Program-made: the position numbers and the translations under genes
In this document: in pieces, positions 39,981-49,138 of the stretch
Layout of the letters: each line of letters starts with the position of its first letter
Position numbering within the stretch: the first letter of the stretch is position 1
Assembly (NCBI GenBank): GCA_017428245.1
Contig: JAFRRF010000041.1
Coordinates: 19,180 to 83,179 of the forward strand
DNA: 64,000 bases
Direction: 5' to 3'
DNA from: Bacteroidales bacterium
GTDB taxonomy: Bacteria; Bacteroidota; Bacteroidia; Bacteroidales; UBA932
The notes under the pieces: model-generated
What the model was told of the DNA's origin: nothing
The model's input: only the letters and a program-made list of their open reading frames with translations
The model's database searches: none

Positions 39981-40292
39981 ATGTACGCAATCGTAGATAT
40001 TGCAGGACAGCAGTTCAAAGTGGAAGCGGGCAAGCAGATCTTCGTCAACCGTCAGGCTGCCGAGGTCGGATCGTCCGTCTCTTACGACAAGGTGTTGCTT
40101 CTCGCCGGTGACGAGGGTGGCGTCAAGGTCGGTAATCCGTACATCGAAGGTGCAGCCGTCAATGCGACGGTCGTCGAGCACTGCAAAGCCGACAAAGTGA
40201 TCATCTTCAAGAAGAAGCGCCGCAAGGGCTATCAGAAGAAGAACGGACACCGCCAGTACCTGACCAAAATCCAGATCGAAGGCATCGCGTAA
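39981..40292 (+). CDS. rplU: 50S ribosomal protein L21
   Basis: The 103-residue product begins MYAIVDIAGQQFKVEAGKQIFVNR and ends HRQYLTKIQIEGIA, a full-length L21 with the diagnostic KKKRRKGYQKKNGHRQ basic segment. It binds 23S rRNA in the large subunit. It is followed 26 bases later by rpmA, the usual pair, and preceded by a structured leader of about 96 bases with its own promoter box. The two genes end in a strong terminator. Confidence 0.98.
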   Translation: MYAIVDIAGQQFKVEAGKQIFVNRQAAEVGSSVSYDKVLLLAGDEGGVKVGNPYIEGAAVNATVVEHCKADKVIIFKKKRRKGYQKKNGHRQYLTKIQIEGIA

Positions 40293-40318
40293 CTAACCAT
40301 TAAAAACAAGAACGAGTT

Positions 40319-40588
40319 ATGGCACACAAAAAAGGTGTAGGTAGTTCGAAGAACGGCCGTGAATCACAAAGCAAACGTTTGGGCGTCAAATTGTTCGGTG
40401 GTCAGTATTGCAAAGCCGGCAACATCCTCGTACGTCAGCGGGGAACCGTCCACAATCCGGGTGAAAACGTCGGTATGGGCAAAGATCATACGCTCTTTGC
40501 ACTCGTAGACGGCGTGGTCACGTTCAAGAAGAAAATGGGTGACAAGTCCTACGTATCGGTCGTCCCGATGCCGAAGGCTGAAGCTTAA
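40319..40588 (+). CDS. rpmA: 50S ribosomal protein L27
   Basis: This 89-residue protein begins [24 protein letters not shown], the classic L27 N-terminus that reaches the peptidyl-transferase centre, and contains [24 protein letters not shown]. It lacks the N-terminal cleavage extension found in Firmicutes L27. It is co-transcribed with rplU and followed by an intrinsic terminator 24 bases downstream. Confidence 0.98.
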   Translation: MAHKKGVGSSKNGRESQSKRLGVKLFGGQYCKAGNILVRQRGTVHNPGENVGMGKDHTLFALVDGVVTFKKKMGDKSYVSVVPMPKAEA

Positions 40589-40612
40589 ATCCAATTGAGC
40601 ATGTATAAAAAA

Positions 40613-40638
40613 CGGAGACCGACCGGTCTCCGTTTTTT
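40613..40638 (+). terminator. Intrinsic terminator after rpmA
   Basis: CGGAGACC (40613-40620) pairs perfectly with GGTCTCCG (40625-40632) across a 4-base loop, followed by six T. A run of A precedes the stem, so it may also act on the convergent dipeptidase gene that ends at 40640. Confidence 0.9.
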
Positions 40639-40639
40639 A

Positions 40640-42286
40640 TTATTTCTTCAGGTCGTTCGCGACGCCGCGCAGCCAGCGTTCACGGAACTTCGGGTGCAAG
40701 GGTGAAGCCGGAATGTGCTTGCCGTTGCCGTTGTCCTTGAAGCTGCCGTCGTCGTTGGTCTGCTTGATGTTGCCGTCCATATATTTGACCAGCATGCGGT
40801 TTCCGAGTTCCTTCCACTGGTCGAACAGTGTCTGCGCACGTTTGACGGAGAAGGCGGTCAGGGCATCGATGGCCTGCGGTTTGTTGCCGGCCTGGATCAT
40901 CTTGAGGGCCTTGGAGTCCATCTCGTCGACCAGCGTCTTGCTTTCGTTCTCGAAGCAGTCGATGGCTGCCCGCAGTTCGGGCGCCACGCGGTCGTAGAAC
41001 AGGTAGGCCAGGTGGGTGGTGCGGTTGAAGAGCCAGAAAGCGGAGGTTTCGCTGAAGGTCATCATATCGCCGTTGCCGACGGCATAGCTCTGCGGAACCT
41101 TCTTCGTGCAGACATAGATGGGCGTCAAGGCGCTGGTGGCGGAGTCGTCGACGCCGAACCAGTTGAGGGCGCCGATTTCGTCGGGCAGCCAGCCGCGGGC
41201 CTGGGCGACGAACCAGAAGCCCGTCTGCTGCGTACCGGCGGAACGCTCGAATTCATATTCCTTGCCGTCCACTTCGAAGCCCATCGGGCGCCAGCGGTAG
41301 GGGCGGCGGAATTCACCGGCACCGACATCTTCCGAGAAGTCGAAGGGCGTGCCCTCGAAGTGGTCGCGCTGGGCGTCGGCGATATCTTTCACCGTCAGTT
41401 TTTTCTTGGGACGGATGGTCAGCGGCATCTTGTTGGCCGGGTTGTCGCCGGCGGCGAAGTCGAGGTAGCGGTCGGCGTCGAAGTTCTCGCCACCGAGGAT
41501 GCGGAAGGCCGACCAGGTGCGGGTTTCGCAGCCGCGGAGGGTGTCGTGGCTGGCCGGGGCGTAGGCGTCGCAGAAGCTGAAGTCTTCATCCTTGCCGGTG
41601 AAGAAGCCCATCTTCCGGGCGAAGCTGATCACGTCGGGCGCATAGATGCAGTTGTCGGGATCGTGGAGCGGGAAGTGGTGGATGCGGCTGCAGTTGGCGT
41701 GGGCCGAGATTTCCCCGTCGGGGATGCGGATGGCCACCCAGACCGCGCCTTTCTCTTTGCCCTTGCCGATGATTTCCATGATCCAGGCCTCTTCCGTGTC
41801 GGCGATCGAGAACGTCTCGCCTTCGGAGGCATAGCCGTATTTGGCCAGCAGGTCGCCGATCGTGGCGATGGCTTCCCGGGCGGTCCGGGCGCGCTGGAGC
41901 GTGAGGTAGATCAGCGAGCCGTAGTCGATCAGGCCGTCGGGATTGGTCAGCCCTTCGCGGCCGCCGAAGGTGGTCTCGCCGATGATGAGCTGGTGTTCAT
42001 TGATGTTGCCGGCCACCTGGAACGTATGGGGAACCTGCGGGATGCGGCCCAGGTAACGGCCGCTGTCCCAGTCGTAAACATCGGTCATCGCGCCGGCCGG
42101 CCAGTTGGCGGCGGGCCAGTAATAGAGCTCTCCGTAGAGCTGGTGGGAGTCGGCCAGGTAACTGACCATGCAGGAGCCGTCGGCGGAGGCGCCTTTGGTT
42201 ACGATGATGTTGGTGCAGGCCGACGCCTGGATGGCCGGAGCCAGCAGGCAGACGGCGATCAGGGAGAGGAAGAGCGTTCGTTTCAT
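40640..42286 (-). CDS. Secreted C69-family dipeptidase (PepD-like Ntn hydrolase)
   Basis: The 548-residue protein starts MKRTLFLSLIAVCLLAPAIQASAC; signal cleavage after Ala23 would expose Cys24 in ACTNIIVTKGASADGS, the nucleophile position of family C69 dipeptidases. Other family segments are SYLADSHQLYGELYYWP, NEHQLIIGETTFGGREGL, VSFARKMGFFTGKDEDFSFCDAY-like sequence and WRPMGFEVDGKEYEFERS. The family cleaves dipeptides with broad specificity and here would work in the periplasm. A frame extends upstream across serS, but the ATG at 42286 gives the signal peptide and lies 20 bases after a promoter box. It ends convergently at the rpmA terminator. Confidence 0.9.
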   Translation of the reverse strand: MKRTLFLSLIAVCLLAPAIQASACTNIIVTKGASADGSCMVSYLADSHQLYGELYYWPAANWPAGAMTDVYDWDSGRYLGRIPQVPHTFQVAGNINEHQLIIGETTFGGREGLTNPDGLIDYGSLIYLTLQRARTAREAIATIGDLLAKYGYASEGETFSIADTEEAWIMEIIGKGKEKGAVWVAIRIPDGEISAHANCSRIHHFPLHDPDNCIYAPDVISFARKMGFFTGKDEDFSFCDAYAPASHDTLRGCETRTWSAFRILGGENFDADRYLDFAAGDNPANKMPLTIRPKKKLTVKDIADAQRDHFEGTPFDFSEDVGAGEFRRPYRWRPMGFEVDGKEYEFERSAGTQQTGFWFVAQARGWLPDEIGALNWFGVDDSATSALTPIYVCTKKVPQSYAVGNGDMMTFSETSAFWLFNRTTHLAYLFYDRVAPELRAAIDCFENESKTLVDEMDSKALKMIQAGNKPQAIDALTAFSVKRAQTLFDQWKELGNRMLVKYMDGNIKQTNDDGSFKDNGNGKHIPASPLHPKFRERWLRGVANDLKK

Positions 42287-42306
42287 ATCGGTTTGGATTT
42301 GTCCTA

Positions 42307-42314
42307 CAAATTTA
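42307..42314 (-). promoter_or_regulatory. TAnnTTTG -7 box for the C69 dipeptidase
   Basis: The complement reads TAAATTTG, 20 bases before the ATG at 42286, with a TTTG about 20 bases further upstream as a possible -33 element. Confidence 0.6.
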
Positions 42315-42338
42315 AGAAAAACAAAGATTGATTTTTTA

Positions 42339-42346
42339 TATATTTG
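42339..42346 (+). promoter_or_regulatory. TAnnTTTG -7 box for serS-ruvC
   Basis: TATATTTG matches the -7 consensus and lies 25 bases before the serS ATG, in a divergent arrangement with the dipeptidase promoter. Confidence 0.65.
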
Positions 42347-42371
42347 CAGGATTAACGAAAGGAATTGCCAG

Positions 42372-43643
42372 ATGTTGACGCTCAAACTTTTGCGGGAGAA
42401 CCCCGAATTCGTCATCGAACGCTTGCAGGTCAAGCATTTCGATGCCAAACAGATCGTATACGAAATCCTCGATATGGACCACCGCCGCCGGGCGGCGCAG
42501 ACCGAACTCGACGCCTGCCTCGCGCAGCAGAAACAGAAAGCCGCCGAAATCGGCGCCCTGATGAAACAGGGTCGCCGCGACGAGGCTGAAACGGCCAAGC
42601 AGGCCGTCGCCGCGCTGAAGGAAAAGTCCAAGGCCCTTGAGACGGAAATGGCCGAGGCCGAGAAGAAACAGCAGGAACTGGTGGTGCTGCTGCCGAACCT
42701 GCCCTGCGCACTCGTGCCGGAAGGCCGCACCGCGGAGGATAACCTGGTGGTCAAAATGGGCGGCCCAGAGCCGCATCTGCCGGAGCACGCCCTCCCGCAC
42801 TGGGAACTGGTCAAGAATCTCGACATCATCGATTTCGACCTGGGCGTGAAACTCACGGGCGCCGGATTCCCGGTCTATAAGGGCAAGGGTGCCAAGATCC
42901 AGCGGGCGCTCATTTCCTGGTTCCTCGAGAAGAACACCGACGCCGGCTATCTGGAGTACCAGCCGCCGTATATGGTGAACGCTGACTCCGGTTTCGGCAC
43001 CGGCCAGCTGCCCGACAAAGAAGGACAGATGTACTTCGCCCCGCTCGACGGTTTCTATATGATTCCGACGGCCGAAGTCCCCGTGACCAACATCTATCGC
43101 GACGTGATCCTCAAGCCTGAGGACTTCCCGGTGAAGATGACGGCTTACACCCCGTGCTGGCGCCGCGAGGCCGGCTCCTACGGAAAGGATGTCCGCGGCC
43201 TGAACCGTCTGCACCAGTTCGACAAGGTGGAGATCGTCCGCCTCGAGCTTCCCGAGAACTCCTACGCCGCCCTCGACGAGATGGTGGCGCACGTGGAGAC
43301 TCTTGTCCAGGGCCTCGGCCTGCCATACCGCATCTTGCGGCTCTGCGGCGGCGATATGAGCTTCACCTCCGCCATCACCTACGACTTCGAGGTCTTCTCC
43401 GCCGCGCAGCAGCGCTGGCTGGAAGTCAGCTCGGTGTCGAACTTCGAATCGTACCAGGCCAACCGTCTGAAGCTCCGCTATAAGGATGCCAATGGTAAGA
43501 CGCAGCTCGCCCATACGCTCAACGGCAGCTCGCTCGCGCTCCCGCGCATCCTGGCCACGATTATCGAAAATTACCAGACTGCCGACGGCCACATCGTGGT
43601 CCCGGAAGTCCTGCGCAAATACACCGGCTTCGACCTCATCTGA
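42372..43643 (+). CDS. serS: Seryl-tRNA synthetase
   Basis: The 423-residue protein begins MLTLKLLRENPEFVIERLQVK and has the N-terminal coiled-coil tRNA-binding arm (about 28-105) followed by the class II catalytic core: motif 2 PCWRREAGSYGKDVRGLNRLHQF and motif 3 NGSSLALPRILATIIENYQ, with the TAEVPVTN serine-binding segment. It charges tRNA-Ser with serine in the cytosol. A longer frame exists upstream, but the ATG at 42372 follows the promoter and matches the family start. The stop and the ruvC ATG share a base (TGATG). Confidence 0.97.
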   Translation: MLTLKLLRENPEFVIERLQVKHFDAKQIVYEILDMDHRRRAAQTELDACLAQQKQKAAEIGALMKQGRRDEAETAKQAVAALKEKSKALETEMAEAEKKQQELVVLLPNLPCALVPEGRTAEDNLVVKMGGPEPHLPEHALPHWELVKNLDIIDFDLGVKLTGAGFPVYKGKGAKIQRALISWFLEKNTDAGYLEYQPPYMVNADSGFGTGQLPDKEGQMYFAPLDGFYMIPTAEVPVTNIYRDVILKPEDFPVKMTAYTPCWRREAGSYGKDVRGLNRLHQFDKVEIVRLELPENSYAALDEMVAHVETLVQGLGLPYRILRLCGGDMSFTSAITYDFEVFSAAQQRWLEVSSVSNFESYQANRLKLRYKDANGKTQLAHTLNGSSLALPRILATIIENYQTADGHIVVPEVLRKYTGFDLI

Positions 43644-44224
43644 TGGCGGCGGCGCAACGGATCATCCTTGGAATCGACCCCGGAACCAATATCCTTGGTT
43701 ACGGGGTCATTCTCGTAGATAAGAAAAGCGTCCATTACGTGGATATGGGAGTGATCGACCTGCGCAAGGAGAAAGACCACTTCCTGAAACTCAGCCGCAT
43801 TTTCGAAGGGGTGGGGGCCCTGATGGACCGCTACGCCCCCGACGACCTGGCCATCGAGGCGCCTTTTTACGGGAAGAACGTCCAGTCGATGCTTAAACTG
43901 GGCCGGGCGCAGGGCGCTGCCATCGCCGCCGGCCTGCACCGCCAGATCCCGGTGTTCGAGTACGCGCCGCGAAAAGTCAAGATGGCCATCACGGGCCGGG
44001 GCGATGCCTCGAAAGAGCAGGTCAAACTGCTGATGGAGAAGACGCTCAAGACGACGCTCGACGCCAAGTTCCTCGATGCCTCCGATGCGCTGGCTATCGC
44101 AATGTGTCATTTTTACCAGCTGACCAGTCCCCTGGTCGACACAGCGTCTTCCCGCAACTGGAAATCTTTCATTGAAGCCCATCCGGGGCGGGTCAGCGGC
44201 GGCGTCAGCCCGGAAAAAAAATAA
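43643..44224 (+). CDS. ruvC: Crossover junction endodeoxyribonuclease RuvC
   Basis: The 193-residue protein shows RuvC motifs: ILGIDPGTNILGYGVI with the first catalytic Asp, LAIEAPFYGKNVQSMLKLGRAQGA with the catalytic Glu, and DASDALAIAMCHFY with the C-terminal acidic pair. It resolves Holliday junctions together with RuvAB. The start overlaps the serS stop by one base, indicating translational coupling. The C-terminal tail of about 30 residues (ending GVSPEKK) extends past the core domain, as in other Bacteroidetes RuvC proteins. Confidence 0.96.
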   Translation: MAAAQRIILGIDPGTNILGYGVILVDKKSVHYVDMGVIDLRKEKDHFLKLSRIFEGVGALMDRYAPDDLAIEAPFYGKNVQSMLKLGRAQGAAIAAGLHRQIPVFEYAPRKVKMAITGRGDASKEQVKLLMEKTLKTTLDAKFLDASDALAIAMCHFYQLTSPLVDTASSRNWKSFIEAHPGRVSGGVSPEKK

Positions 44225-44310
44225 GTGAAAAAAAGGGTGTCCGGTTTTAACCTTTCGCGTACGCGCGAGTCTAAAGACCGTTGATAATAATTTGTGACAA
44301 TCTTATTTAC

Positions 44311-47262
44311 ATGAAATATCGTTTTTGCAAGGCAGCCTTACTCGTGTTGCTTCTCGTGGGGGCGGCCTTCGGTGCACAAGCCCAGAATTACAATCTGAAA
44401 ATCAAATTGGTCGACAAGGGAACGAAGGAACCGGTCGGTTATGCTACCGTTGCGTTGACCCCTGACGGAAAGACCGAGGTGTTCAAGTACACGCAGAGCG
44501 ACGACCAGGGTGCCGCTGAGATCAAGGGCATTCCTGCCGGCAAGTACAAGGTGGCCGCAATCCTGATGGGCTATGACAACTATGAGGAGGTGATCGACAT
44601 CAATAAGGATACGGACTTGGGCACGAAACAGATGAACGTGCAGGCCAATTTCCTGAAAGGTGCTACCGTGTCGGATGTCGGCAACCCCATCACGGTCAAG
44701 AAAGATACTATCACGCATAACGTGACGCTGATCAAATCGGCCGACAACGACGTGCTCGAAGACCTGCTCAAGAAACTTCCCGGCGTGGAAGTTTCCTCTG
44801 ACGGTTCCATCACGGCCAACGGCAAGACCATCAACAAGATCCAGATCGATGGCAAGCAGTTCTTCCTCGATGATCCCTCGATCGCGAGCAAGAACCTGCC
44901 GGCCAACATCATTGAGCGGGTCAGCATCGTGGACAAGAAATCCGAGCAGGCCGAATTCACCGGCATCGATGACGGTGAGGAAGAGACGGTGCTCGACCTG
45001 GGCATCCGCAAGGGTATGATGAACGGCTGGTTCGGCAACCTGATGGGCGGCGGCGGTTATGACCTGCAGGGCAAAGGCGCCGTCAACGATCCCCGTTACC
45101 AGACGGCTGCGATGGTCGCTAATTTCACGGAGAACAAGCAGCTGGCTTTTATCGGCAATGCCAACAACACCAACAACCGCGGCTTCAACGATATGGCTGC
45201 CAGTGCGATGGGCGGCATGCGCGGCGGCGGATTCCGCGGCGGCCAGGGTGGTATGGGCGGCGGCTGGGGAGGCAACGGCATCTCCAGCTCCTATATGGCC
45301 GGTTTCAACGGCGGTTATACTTGGAACAACAAATCGGAAATCGTCGGTAATGCGATGTTCAACGGCAATGAACGCTATGTAGAGGAGAAGACGGCACGCG
45401 AGACATTCCAGAAAGACGGTTCCACGCTCTATACATCCGATGACGGTTTTACCCGCACCAGTACCTGGGGTGTCCGTGCCGGCGCACGCGCCGACTGGAA
45501 GATCTCAAAGAACACTTCACTGCTCTTCGAGCCGAACTTCAACCTGGGCTGGGGTGATTTCGAAGACCGCAGCACTTTTTCCACCGACCGGGGCGAGAAC
45601 GGGAGCATCAGCAAGGTCAACGACGGCAGCAGCGCTTCCTTCGGCGACAGCCACAGCCAGCGGGCCAACGGCCGGATCCTGTGGCGCCAGCGCCTGGGCA
45701 AGCCCGGACGTACGATCTCGGTCAATGCGCGTTACGGAATCAACAACAGCGATATGGAGGGCTTTAACCAGTCGGTGACCCGCACCTACGATTATATCGG
45801 TGAGTCGTATATCAGCGGCGATCCCGTGTACTGGAGTGATTCCACCGTCATCGACCAGAAATACATCACCCAGTCCAAGTCCGCCAGCGCGAACGGCCGT
45901 GTGTCGTACACCGAGCCGCTGGGCAAGAATTTCTATCTGGAAGCCAATTACTCGTACAACTACAGCAAGAATACCTCGGTCAAGAACACTTACGACAAGG
46001 ACGGAAGCGGCAACTATTCCGTGAAGGATGACTACTACAGCAGCGACATCTCGAACCAGGTGCACCGCCAGAATGCAGGCATCAACTTCCGCAAGCAGGA
46101 AGAAAAATACAACATCACGGTGGGCGCCAGCCTGCAGCCGCAGACTACGATCAACCAGACCAGACGGGGCGGCATCGACACGACCCTTACCCTCAAGGTG
46201 CTCAACTGGTCGCCGAATGCCCGAATCGATTTCAACTTCAGCGATTATACGATGCTCCGCATCAATTACCGGGGTCAGAGCAGCCAGCCGAGCATCAACC
46301 AGATGATGCCGGTTCCCGACAACTCGAATCCGCAGCGCGTGACGCTCGGCAACATGGGCCTGAACCCGTCGTTTTCCCACAATATGTTCGTGATGTTCAA
46401 CAACACGGATATGAAGACCTACGCTTCGTTCAATGCCAACCTCAACTTCAGCTACCGTACCAACAATATCGTCAATGCAAGTTGGTATGATGGCAACGGC
46501 GTGCAATATACCGTGCCGATGAACAACGACAAGGGCACCTGGTCCACGCGGGCCTTCGTGATGTACAATACGCCGATCGGCAAGAGCAAGTTCTCGGTGA
46601 TGTCCTTCACCAACGCGAATTTTTCGACCGGCGTCTCGCTGGTGGGCGATTCGAACATTGACGGAAGCGACGAGCGTTCGTACCTGAACATCGCCAACTA
46701 TACGCAGAACGGAAACCAGACGCTTTCGGTCGGCGAGAATCTCCGCCTGGTGTATCGCGACGATATTGTCGAGGCTTCAGTGGGTGGCGGTACCCGCTAT
46801 TCCCAGTCCTGGTATACGATCAGCAAGAACAATCATCCCGCGACGTGGACAAGCAATGTGGATGGCCGCTTCATCGCCAAGATTCCCGATGTGCTCAATA
46901 TCTCCACGGATGCCCGCTATACGTTCTACAACGGCTACAATGCCGGTTACAACGATCCGAAACTCGTCTGGAATGCCGAGCTCAGCAAGCAGATCTTCAA
47001 GAACCGCTTCACCCTGGCCGTCAAAGTGTACGACATTCTGAACCAGTCGCGCAACACTTACCGGATGACGACCGACAACTACGTGCAGGATACCCAGAAC
47101 AATACGCTGGGCCGTTATGTGATGGCGAGCCTGACATTCCGCTTCGGAACGTTCGGCGGACAGCGGGGCGGCGGCATGCGCGGTCCCGGCGGTCCCGGCG
47201 GTCCTGGCGGTCCCGGCCGCGGACCCGGTGGCCCCGGCGGATGGGGTGGAAGGCGATTCTAG
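44311..47262 (+). CDS. TonB-dependent-receptor-like outer-membrane beta-barrel protein with Gly-rich segments
   Basis: The 983-residue protein has a signal peptide (ending AAFGAQAQ), a carboxypeptidase-regulatory-like domain (KLVDKGTKEPVGYATVAL), then a plug-like region (VLEDLLKKLPGVEVSSDGSITANG) and a long barrel. This resembles the SusC-independent outer membrane beta-barrel family of Bacteroidetes. No SusD gene is nearby. Two low-complexity runs stand out: about residues 299-325 (MGGMRGGGFRGGQGGMGGGWGG) and the C-terminus from about 947 (GGQRGGGMRGPGGPGG onward), which ends in Phe as outer-membrane proteins do. Substrate and partner are unknown. No clear TAnnTTTG box is seen upstream (ATAATTTG at 44287-44294 is one or two mismatches away). 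It overlaps the convergent rluD end by 3 bases. Confidence 0.87.
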   Translation: MKYRFCKAALLVLLLVGAAFGAQAQNYNLKIKLVDKGTKEPVGYATVALTPDGKTEVFKYTQSDDQGAAEIKGIPAGKYKVAAILMGYDNYEEVIDINKDTDLGTKQMNVQANFLKGATVSDVGNPITVKKDTITHNVTLIKSADNDVLEDLLKKLPGVEVSSDGSITANGKTINKIQIDGKQFFLDDPSIASKNLPANIIERVSIVDKKSEQAEFTGIDDGEEETVLDLGIRKGMMNGWFGNLMGGGGYDLQGKGAVNDPRYQTAAMVANFTENKQLAFIGNANNTNNRGFNDMAASAMGGMRGGGFRGGQGGMGGGWGGNGISSSYMAGFNGGYTWNNKSEIVGNAMFNGNERYVEEKTARETFQKDGSTLYTSDDGFTRTSTWGVRAGARADWKISKNTSLLFEPNFNLGWGDFEDRSTFSTDRGENGSISKVNDGSSASFGDSHSQRANGRILWRQRLGKPGRTISVNARYGINNSDMEGFNQSVTRTYDYIGESYISGDPVYWSDSTVIDQKYITQSKSASANGRVSYTEPLGKNFYLEANYSYNYSKNTSVKNTYDKDGSGNYSVKDDYYSSDISNQVHRQNAGINFRKQEEKYNITVGASLQPQTTINQTRRGGIDTTLTLKVLNWSPNARIDFNFSDYTMLRINYRGQSSQPSINQMMPVPDNSNPQRVTLGNMGLNPSFSHNMFVMFNNTDMKTYASFNANLNFSYRTNNIVNASWYDGNGVQYTVPMNNDKGTWSTRAFVMYNTPIGKSKFSVMSFTNANFSTGVSLVGDSNIDGSDERSYLNIANYTQNGNQTLSVGENLRLVYRDDIVEASVGGGTRYSQSWYTISKNNHPATWTSNVDGRFIAKIPDVLNISTDARYTFYNGYNAGYNDPKLVWNAELSKQIFKNRFTLAVKVYDILNQSRNTYRMTTDNYVQDTQNNTLGRYVMASLTFRFGTFGGQRGGGMRGPGGPGGPGGPGRGPGGPGGWGGRRF

Positions 47263-48329
47263 ATTTCGTCGTCCTCTTCAAGGACGTTTGAACCGGCGTA
47301 GCGCCGCCATTTTCCGAGCAGCGCCGCCATATCGGAAGGGATCTCGCTGTCGAGCGAGATCTTTTTCTTTGTGACCGGGTGGATGAATCCCAGTGTCTTG
47401 GCGTGGAGCGCCTGTCGCGGACAGAGGGTAAAGCAGTTGTCGATGAATTGCTTGTATTTGGTGTAGAGCGTTCCCTTGAGGATGCGGTCGCCGCCGTAGC
47501 GTGCGTCGTTGAAAAGCGGATGTCCGATATGGTTCATATGGACGCGGATCTGGTGGGTGCGGCCGGTCTCCAGTACACATTCGACCAGGGTAACGTAGCC
47601 GAAACGGTCCAGCACGCGGAAGTGGGTGACGGCGTGCTTGCCCAGCGTCTCGTCGGCGCAGACGCGGAAGCGCAGCCGGTCGTTGGGATCGCGTCCGATG
47701 GGCGCGTCGATGGTGCCTTCGTCCTCGGCGATGTTGCCCCAGACCAGGGCCCAGTAGCGCCGGTCTATGGTATGGTGGAAGAACTGGCGAGCCAGCTCGA
47801 TCTGGGCGGCGTCGGTCTTGGCTACGACGAGCAGGCCCGACGTGTCCTTGTCGATGCGGTGGACCAGCAGGCCGAGACGCTCATCGGTCTCGCCGGCTTC
47901 CGGGGTGCGTCCCAGATAGTATGCCAATGCGTTGACCAGCGTGCCGCTGTAATTCCCGTGGCCCGGGTGTACGACCAGGCCGGCCGGCTTGTTGACGACC
48001 AGCAGGTCGTCGTCTTCATAGACGATGTCCAGGGGAATCGGTTCCGGCTTGATTTCCACGCCGCGGCGCTGATAAGGCATTACCAGCGTGATGACGTCGA
48101 GCGGACGGACTTTGTAACTGGCCTTGACGACCTGCCCGTTTACGCGGACATATTCGGCATCGATGGCCAGTTGCACCCGGTGCCGGGAGGTGTCCTGCAG
48201 ATGGTCGGCCAGGTATTTGTCGATGCGCAGGGGACTCTGTCCGCGATCGGCCTCCAGCCGGAAATGCTCGAACATTTCCTGCTGCTCTTCCTCCTCGGAC
48301 AGGATTTCCTCTCTTTCTTCGTCGCTCAT
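47259..48329 (-). CDS. rluD: RluD-type 23S rRNA pseudouridine synthase
   Basis: This 356-residue protein has an acidic N-terminal stretch (about 1-30), an S4 RNA-binding domain (about 32-95, RIDKYLADHLQDTSRHRVQLAIDAEYVRVNGQVV) and the RluA-family catalytic domain with LGLLVHRIDKDTSGLLVVAK, where the Asp of HRIDKDTSG is the nucleophile. RluD makes three pseudouridines in helix 69 of 23S rRNA. Its ATG overlaps the stop of the PASTA-protein gene as ATGA. The gene converges on the Gly-rich receptor gene. It differs from the partial RluA-like gene at the left edge, which lacks a visible S4 domain. Confidence 0.93.
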   Translation of the reverse strand: MSDEEREEILSEEEEQQEMFEHFRLEADRGQSPLRIDKYLADHLQDTSRHRVQLAIDAEYVRVNGQVVKASYKVRPLDVITLVMPYQRRGVEIKPEPIPLDIVYEDDDLLVVNKPAGLVVHPGHGNYSGTLVNALAYYLGRTPEAGETDERLGLLVHRIDKDTSGLLVVAKTDAAQIELARQFFHHTIDRRYWALVWGNIAEDEGTIDAPIGRDPNDRLRFRVCADETLGKHAVTHFRVLDRFGYVTLVECVLETGRTHQIRVHMNHIGHPLFNDARYGGDRILKGTLYTKYKQFIDNCFTLCPRQALHAKTLGFIHPVTKKKISLDSEIPSDMAALLGKWRRYAGSNVLEEDDEI

Positions 48330-49123
48330 CGTGCGGCGATCTTGACCTGGCTGGTAGTGAGTTTCAGGTGGATGGTGGTTCCCATTTTGACGGGTGCGCC
48401 GGGGCGGTAGGCGGGATTCTGCTGATAGACCATCGCGTTGAGCGTATCCTGATAATTATGGACGGTTTCGTCGTACGAAACGTTGCCCAGGTTCAGGGAG
48501 TTCTCAAAGATATTGTCGCGTGCCACGGGCAGCGTGAATCCGATCAGGTAGGGAATGTAGGTTTCGCTCTCTTCGTGCGAAAGCCCGAGCAGCAGGTCGA
48601 CGGGGCTTTCAGCTTCCACTTCGGTTCCCGGAGCCACGTAACGGCCCGCAATAAACTGGTCGAGCACGTTGTTGGTGGCCAGGTCTTCGCGATAGGAGAG
48701 TTTGCCGACGGTCAGGCCGCTGGCCAGGATCTCGGTCTTGGCCTGGCGGAGAGAGTAACCCACCAGGTTGGGCATCTTGACCATCTGGGTCTGGTGCGCG
48801 TTGATGGTGAGATTGATGCAGCGGTCTTTTTTGACCTGGCTGCCCGCGGCCGGATTCTGCGAAAATACGTGCCCTTTTTCCATCCGTTTGACGTACACGG
48901 AATCGACGACTTGCGTGCGGATGCTGTGGCGCTTGGCCACGATCTTGGCGTCCTCTACCGAGAGATTGGTGAAATCGGGAACGGTAATCACCTGATTGTG
49001 GCGGGTGATGGCCTTCAGACTCAGTTGCGTGACGATGAGAAGGGCGGCAAAGAAGATGATTGCCAGCACGATATTCCTGACGATCCAGCGTCCGGTAGGT
49101 TTGTTATCCTGATCTACTTCCAT
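48326..49123 (-). CDS. Membrane-anchored protein with three PASTA domains
   Basis: The 265-residue protein has a short cytosolic N-terminus, one transmembrane helix (about 16-36, NIVLAIIFFAALLIVTQLSL) and three periplasmic PASTA repeats, at about 45-113 (VPDFTNLSVEDAKIVAKR), 115-184 (MPNLVGYSLRQAKTEILAS) and 190-260 (IPYLIGFTLPVARDNIF). PASTA domains bind peptidoglycan or muropeptides and usually occur in Ser/Thr kinases and PBPs; this stand-alone form is common next to rluD in Bacteroidetes. A kinase domain is absent. A promoter box ends 7 bases before the ATG, so the mRNA leader is very short. Confidence 0.93.
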   Translation of the reverse strand: MEVDQDNKPTGRWIVRNIVLAIIFFAALLIVTQLSLKAITRHNQVITVPDFTNLSVEDAKIVAKRHSIRTQVVDSVYVKRMEKGHVFSQNPAAGSQVKKDRCINLTINAHQTQMVKMPNLVGYSLRQAKTEILASGLTVGKLSYREDLATNNVLDQFIAGRYVAPGTEVEAESPVDLLLGLSHEESETYIPYLIGFTLPVARDNIFENSLNLGNVSYDETVHNYQDTLNAMVYQQNPAYRPGAPVKMGTTIHLKLTTSQVKIAAR

Positions 49124-49130
49124 AACCTGA

Positions 49131-49138
49131 CAAAGTTA
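49131..49138 (-). promoter_or_regulatory. TAnnTTTG -7 box for PASTA protein-rluD
   Basis: The complement reads TAACTTTG and the sequence from box to start is TCAGGTT-ATG, almost the same as in front of polA. Only 7 bases separate box and ATG. Confidence 0.6.

Noticed and set aside
47160..47260. Short tandem GGT/CCC-rich repeat considered as a CRISPR or minisatellite
   Set aside because: It is in frame and encodes the Gly-Pro-rich tail of the receptor; there are no spacer-like unique sequences.
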